DNA of 64,000 nucleotides from Gorsachius magnificus (taxonomy: Eukaryota > Chordata > Aves > Pelecaniformes > Ardeidae), in assembly GCA_034008185.1 (NCBI GenBank), contig CM067082.1:8540984-8604983 (forward strand), read 5' to 3'. The position numbers were made by a program, and so were the translations under genes. The notes beneath the pieces were generated by a model. That model saw only the letters and a program-made list of their open reading frames with translations. It did not search any database and was not told the DNA's origin. Shown in pieces: positions 60,516 to 64,000 of this stretch. Positions within the stretch are counted from its first letter, which is position 1. The number at the start of each line of letters is the position of its first letter.

Positions 60516-63500
60516 ATTTCCAAATACTGTATACAAATGCCTTGTTTTACTTCAGTACTTCACAGCTTGATTCACTGCTCCCAGAAACTTGTACAGATCC
60601 ACCCACAGCCATCATAACCTCCCTTTTTCTCTTTTTTTTTTTAATTCCACAATACTGGATAGTGGGCAGGCCATCTTCTCTGCGACTACTTTTAGTAATT
60701 TAATTTTGTTTCCTCATTTTATCAGGTTCCCCAGCAATCAAAATTAGAGGGGAGAAGGGAAGACAGGGAAAAAGGAAAAAAGAAGCAGTGAAGAATAATT
60801 AAATCAATATATAATATTGATGGGGACATCTAAAGCAACTATATTTCACTGCTTTTCTTAAGTTTTGAAAAACAAGTTTTCATCATCATGAAAATGCAAA
60901 AAAATAGTTCTAGAGAAAAAGACAGCACAACCACATGTCCAGGCTGATCTCCTCATCGCTAATATATAGACTTTAGAAACCTCCCAAAAGACTGGTTCTT
61001 GCTGCATCAGTTACGAGGTCATATTGTCCCTTTATTTTCACAAATATATCTGTAAGTACAAATGCCCTTTGAAGATCTGTTACATCTGAGCATATCACTT
61101 CTAATTGCTAACTAACAATTGTCAAAATAAATGAGCATTGAAAATGCACTTTTGGTTTTTTATTGTGTGTACTCATTAATTTGAGAAAATAAGTAAATAG
61201 CTACAATTTGGAAAAACACAGGCCTTAATGTGCATAATTTGCTGAAGTTATTATTCTGGCCCTCAGAGGGCTAATGAAAAGTCTGTGTATCAATTCAGTT
61301 GCATATAGGCCGCCTTTTCAGATTTAAGGTGGTGCATTCCTGCTTTCCTAGGTACCTCACTAGGGTCAGAGGTGATTTCCATCCTGCTGAAGTAACTTGA
61401 GACTTAGTAAATCTTCAGCTAAATACTCTAGTTTTCATAAATGAAATATTTTTAGAATACAGTCCCATTGCATGACTCCTTAATTTACTAGTGTTGGAAG
61501 TCAATATATTAATTATTGTCAAGGAAGGCAAGAAATTCATTCTAGCAGGATCTCATTGAGACTGATGCTAAAAATTGCAGTATCTATTTGATTCTCATTC
61601 GCTGCCTTATCTACGATTAATGGCCACTGTCCAGAGGATAACATATGAAGGACCACACTGCAAAACCAAGTTTACAAATAGAGGTAGCTGCAGGCAAATG
61701 AGAAGAAATTGTTTGATAATACTTCTGGATTTGTTCCTTCAGTAAGTTACAGGACAGATATTTTAGAACTCCAGGAGAGCTCCAGATGAACTCAAATGAG
61801 CAGCTATAATTTATATGCAACATTAATGCCAATTAAGATGGCAATAAGACAGTAGTTATTTTCTAATTATAATTGACAATAACAATCTTATTAGATTGCA
61901 ACTGGTATATAAACATTATGAGTTTAAAGTGTGTAAACAGAAACACAATCATTTATTTGAGTCAAATAAGAACTATTTTGAAGCTGATCAGATTAAACTA
62001 AAAGTGTGACTGATGAACCCAGCCTCCATTTCACTGGCAATCTACAATATTGGCTATATATTAGTTTAAGATAAATACATTACTTAGTGTTACCTGCAGG
62101 GGAGAGACGCAAATATCTGTCAATCTAAATTGCTATAAAATCTGAGTCCCAGCACACCAAGATCCAGATTCTCAAAAATTTCAGCTGCTTCAATAGTATT
62201 TAGGAGCCGAACTCCCCCCTTAAGTCAAACAGTAGTGGCTGCATAAATTCAGTTGGGTATTGGACCTTTATAATCATTTCAGCAAAACTTAATCCCTTAG
62301 CTGCCCAGATCACCATGGCGGCTTTAATTCTTAATTGTAGTGAGCAATTGAGCATAAATAATGAAGTGGGTACATGTTATCAGATCTGTAAGTAACTGAT
62401 TCACTAAGCATGCCCTGAGAAATTGTTTTGAATAAAAGCCTTTTCCTCACCCAGGCAGCGGTGCACAGATGCCACATGAAGGAAAGTGAGCTCCCTGGGT
62501 TTTATCAAGGTCAGCATGTTAAACCTCATTATTGTACAGAGAAAGTGCTGCTAGGGGAAAGATTTGGGTGTCAAAGGAAAGTGTGCAGGACTGGAGGCCT
62601 GATACAAGGCCAGGAAAACCAAGAGACATCTTGCAAAGTCTTTGTAGGTCTTGAGGTCATCTTCAGATTCATGATATACTAATTCATCATGAGTTTCTTG
62701 AAGCACTATCACATGGGTGAGGCATAAAATAAAAAAAAATATAAGCTAAAAGCTCAACATATCTGGTCATTAAAGTTTCAAAGGACTTTTCTGAGAGTCT
62801 TGCCAACACATACATAGTGTGACAGCCTGTTCCCATCCAGTGACCAAAGCACACGTACAGTATGGATCTGTGTGTGGTACAAGTGAGCTTTTTTAGCTCA
62901 AAATTAACAGTTGTCTTGCTTATGTAAGTCTGGGTCAAAATTCCCTGTTTCTGTCCTTCAGCGAGCTATTTATTAAGTCGTGCCAGAACAGGCAGGGCTT
63001 GGTCAAATACCAGCTCTGGCAATCCTATTGTAGCCCACAGAAACCACCAATCCACTTCTCCAGCCTAGTCAATGAGGAGAGTTAAGAGCTGCTATCTACT
63101 CAGAAGATGAAGATGGTTTGGGCTATGCTGCTTGTGAAATGCTTGGATTCCAGGACATCACTCTGTGGTTTACTGGCTTCTGTATCAGAAGCAATTTTAG
63201 ACCCACAGAGGCCTGATGCAGCAGCTAAGCCACTGATCCGCCTAAGAGGCAAGACCATCTCACCCATTGAACACCCAGCTTTACTTACCTTTGTCCAATA
63301 GCTCTTCACCATGTTTTCTGGGTTAGCAACTGTCCTTGCTTCTCTTCCACAGAAACACCTTTGTCAGGGAAGTCAACAGAGCATTTGTGTGTTTTGAAAT
63401 TTCACCAACACAGTTCCATCACAAGGGGCACCACTGTGGCTTCAACCACCCTAACCATTCCTCAATGGAAAACAAGTAGTCTTCCAGGAATTATCAGAGA

Positions 63501-64000
63501 TTAACAGGAAGGAATGGTAAAAAGACAACACAAGGCAAAAGGCAGACCAAAAATAGGCAGCAAAATAAGAGACTCCAAAATGGAAGAGGATTAGTAGCTG
63601 AGCAATGTGCAGAAAGAAGTGCCTGGGTGCAAGATGCTCCTTAACTAGCTTGATGATTCAGTCTGGATAATGAGTTATTTGTTGTTTGTTGACTCTAAAA
63701 GACTTGCATTACAGATTGTGCTGCAGATGTCATTGTCTAAGGGATTTGCTTTTGGGGAAGAAAAATGAAGTGGCAAACTACATTTATTGTTGGTAGTTAC
63801 CAGAGTTATTCCTGGAAGCAAAAAGTGTTATGAAGTTATGAGCTGGATAACAGAACTGGGTACATTTTTAATGCAGTGTTATTTTGCTTCATGTAGTAAT
63901 AGATCTGCAAATGGAAATAAAAGGGCATTGTAGTCAGAAGCTTTAAACCACATTTAATTGGGAAATGCTGAAATTATATATTGTTTTTGTAAGTTTTTCT
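60516..64000. other. Unique AT-rich DNA, no recognised gene
   Basis: No gene or transposon recognised. Two AT-rich blocks with many TAAT cores (about 61130-61350 and 61780-61960) look enhancer-like but show no decisive signal. ORFs at 62428-62682 and 63107-63301 have no family motif. Confidence 0.55.

Noticed and set aside
1..64000. CRISPR arrays, bacterial defence or prophage systems, tRNA or rRNA genes
   Set aside because: No regularly spaced repeats, operon-like gene runs or cloverleaf sequences were seen; the window is vertebrate DNA.

Overview
This window looks like bird nuclear DNA, most likely an intergenic gene desert or a very large intron. The main evidence is repeated CR1 LINE (chicken repeat 1) sequence. 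Several copies end in the typical avian CR1 3' tail built on ATTCTATG octamers, at about 12050, 36280, 39100 and, on the minus strand, 57260. An ERVL-like solo LTR is also present. The background is AT-rich with poly-A/T runs and short microsatellites. I found no host protein-coding gene that I could recognise and no tRNA, rRNA or CRISPR array. Bacterial-style operons are absent. The species cannot be named from this alone.

Layout. 1-5598: unique AT-rich DNA with one weak cysteine-rich ORF (4489-4743, minus) and an AT-rich block that looks enhancer-like (5041-5290). 5599-6185: an old minus-strand CR1 split by a short plus-strand CR1 3' end. 8790-12061: a long CR1 in two opposed pieces. The endonuclease and first part of the reverse transcriptase (RT) lie on the minus strand (8812-11003), and the rest of the RT and the 3' tail lie on the plus strand (11198-12061). 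The pieces are separated by about 190 bp of non-CR1 DNA and break at nearly the same CR1 position, so an inversion is the simplest explanation. 13577-14577: a complete solo LTR with matching 5-bp target duplications. 25935-26474 and 28218-28640: old CR1 fragments. 35726-36286 and 38193-39112: two young 5'-truncated CR1 copies on the plus strand. 39736-39886: a compound CAA/CAT/AAT microsatellite. 42911-43270 and 44546-44890: two diverged direct copies of an unidentified sequence. 57256-60515: the longest continuous CR1, minus strand, about 3.26 kb, with several stops and frameshifts.

Function. All confidently recognised coding sequence is retrotransposon ORF2 (AP-type endonuclease plus RT), and no copy is intact. 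Three long CR1 pieces (first copy, 38193 copy, 57256 copy) and the 35726 copy are close in sequence, so they probably come from one fairly recent CR1 subfamily; the 5.6, 25.9 and 28.2 kb copies are older. The most interesting structures are the inverted CR1 with its chimeric 399-codon ORF, the shared stop codon in both long CR1 copies, and the duplicated sequence at 43/44.6 kb. No new defence, toxin or enzymatic system was seen.
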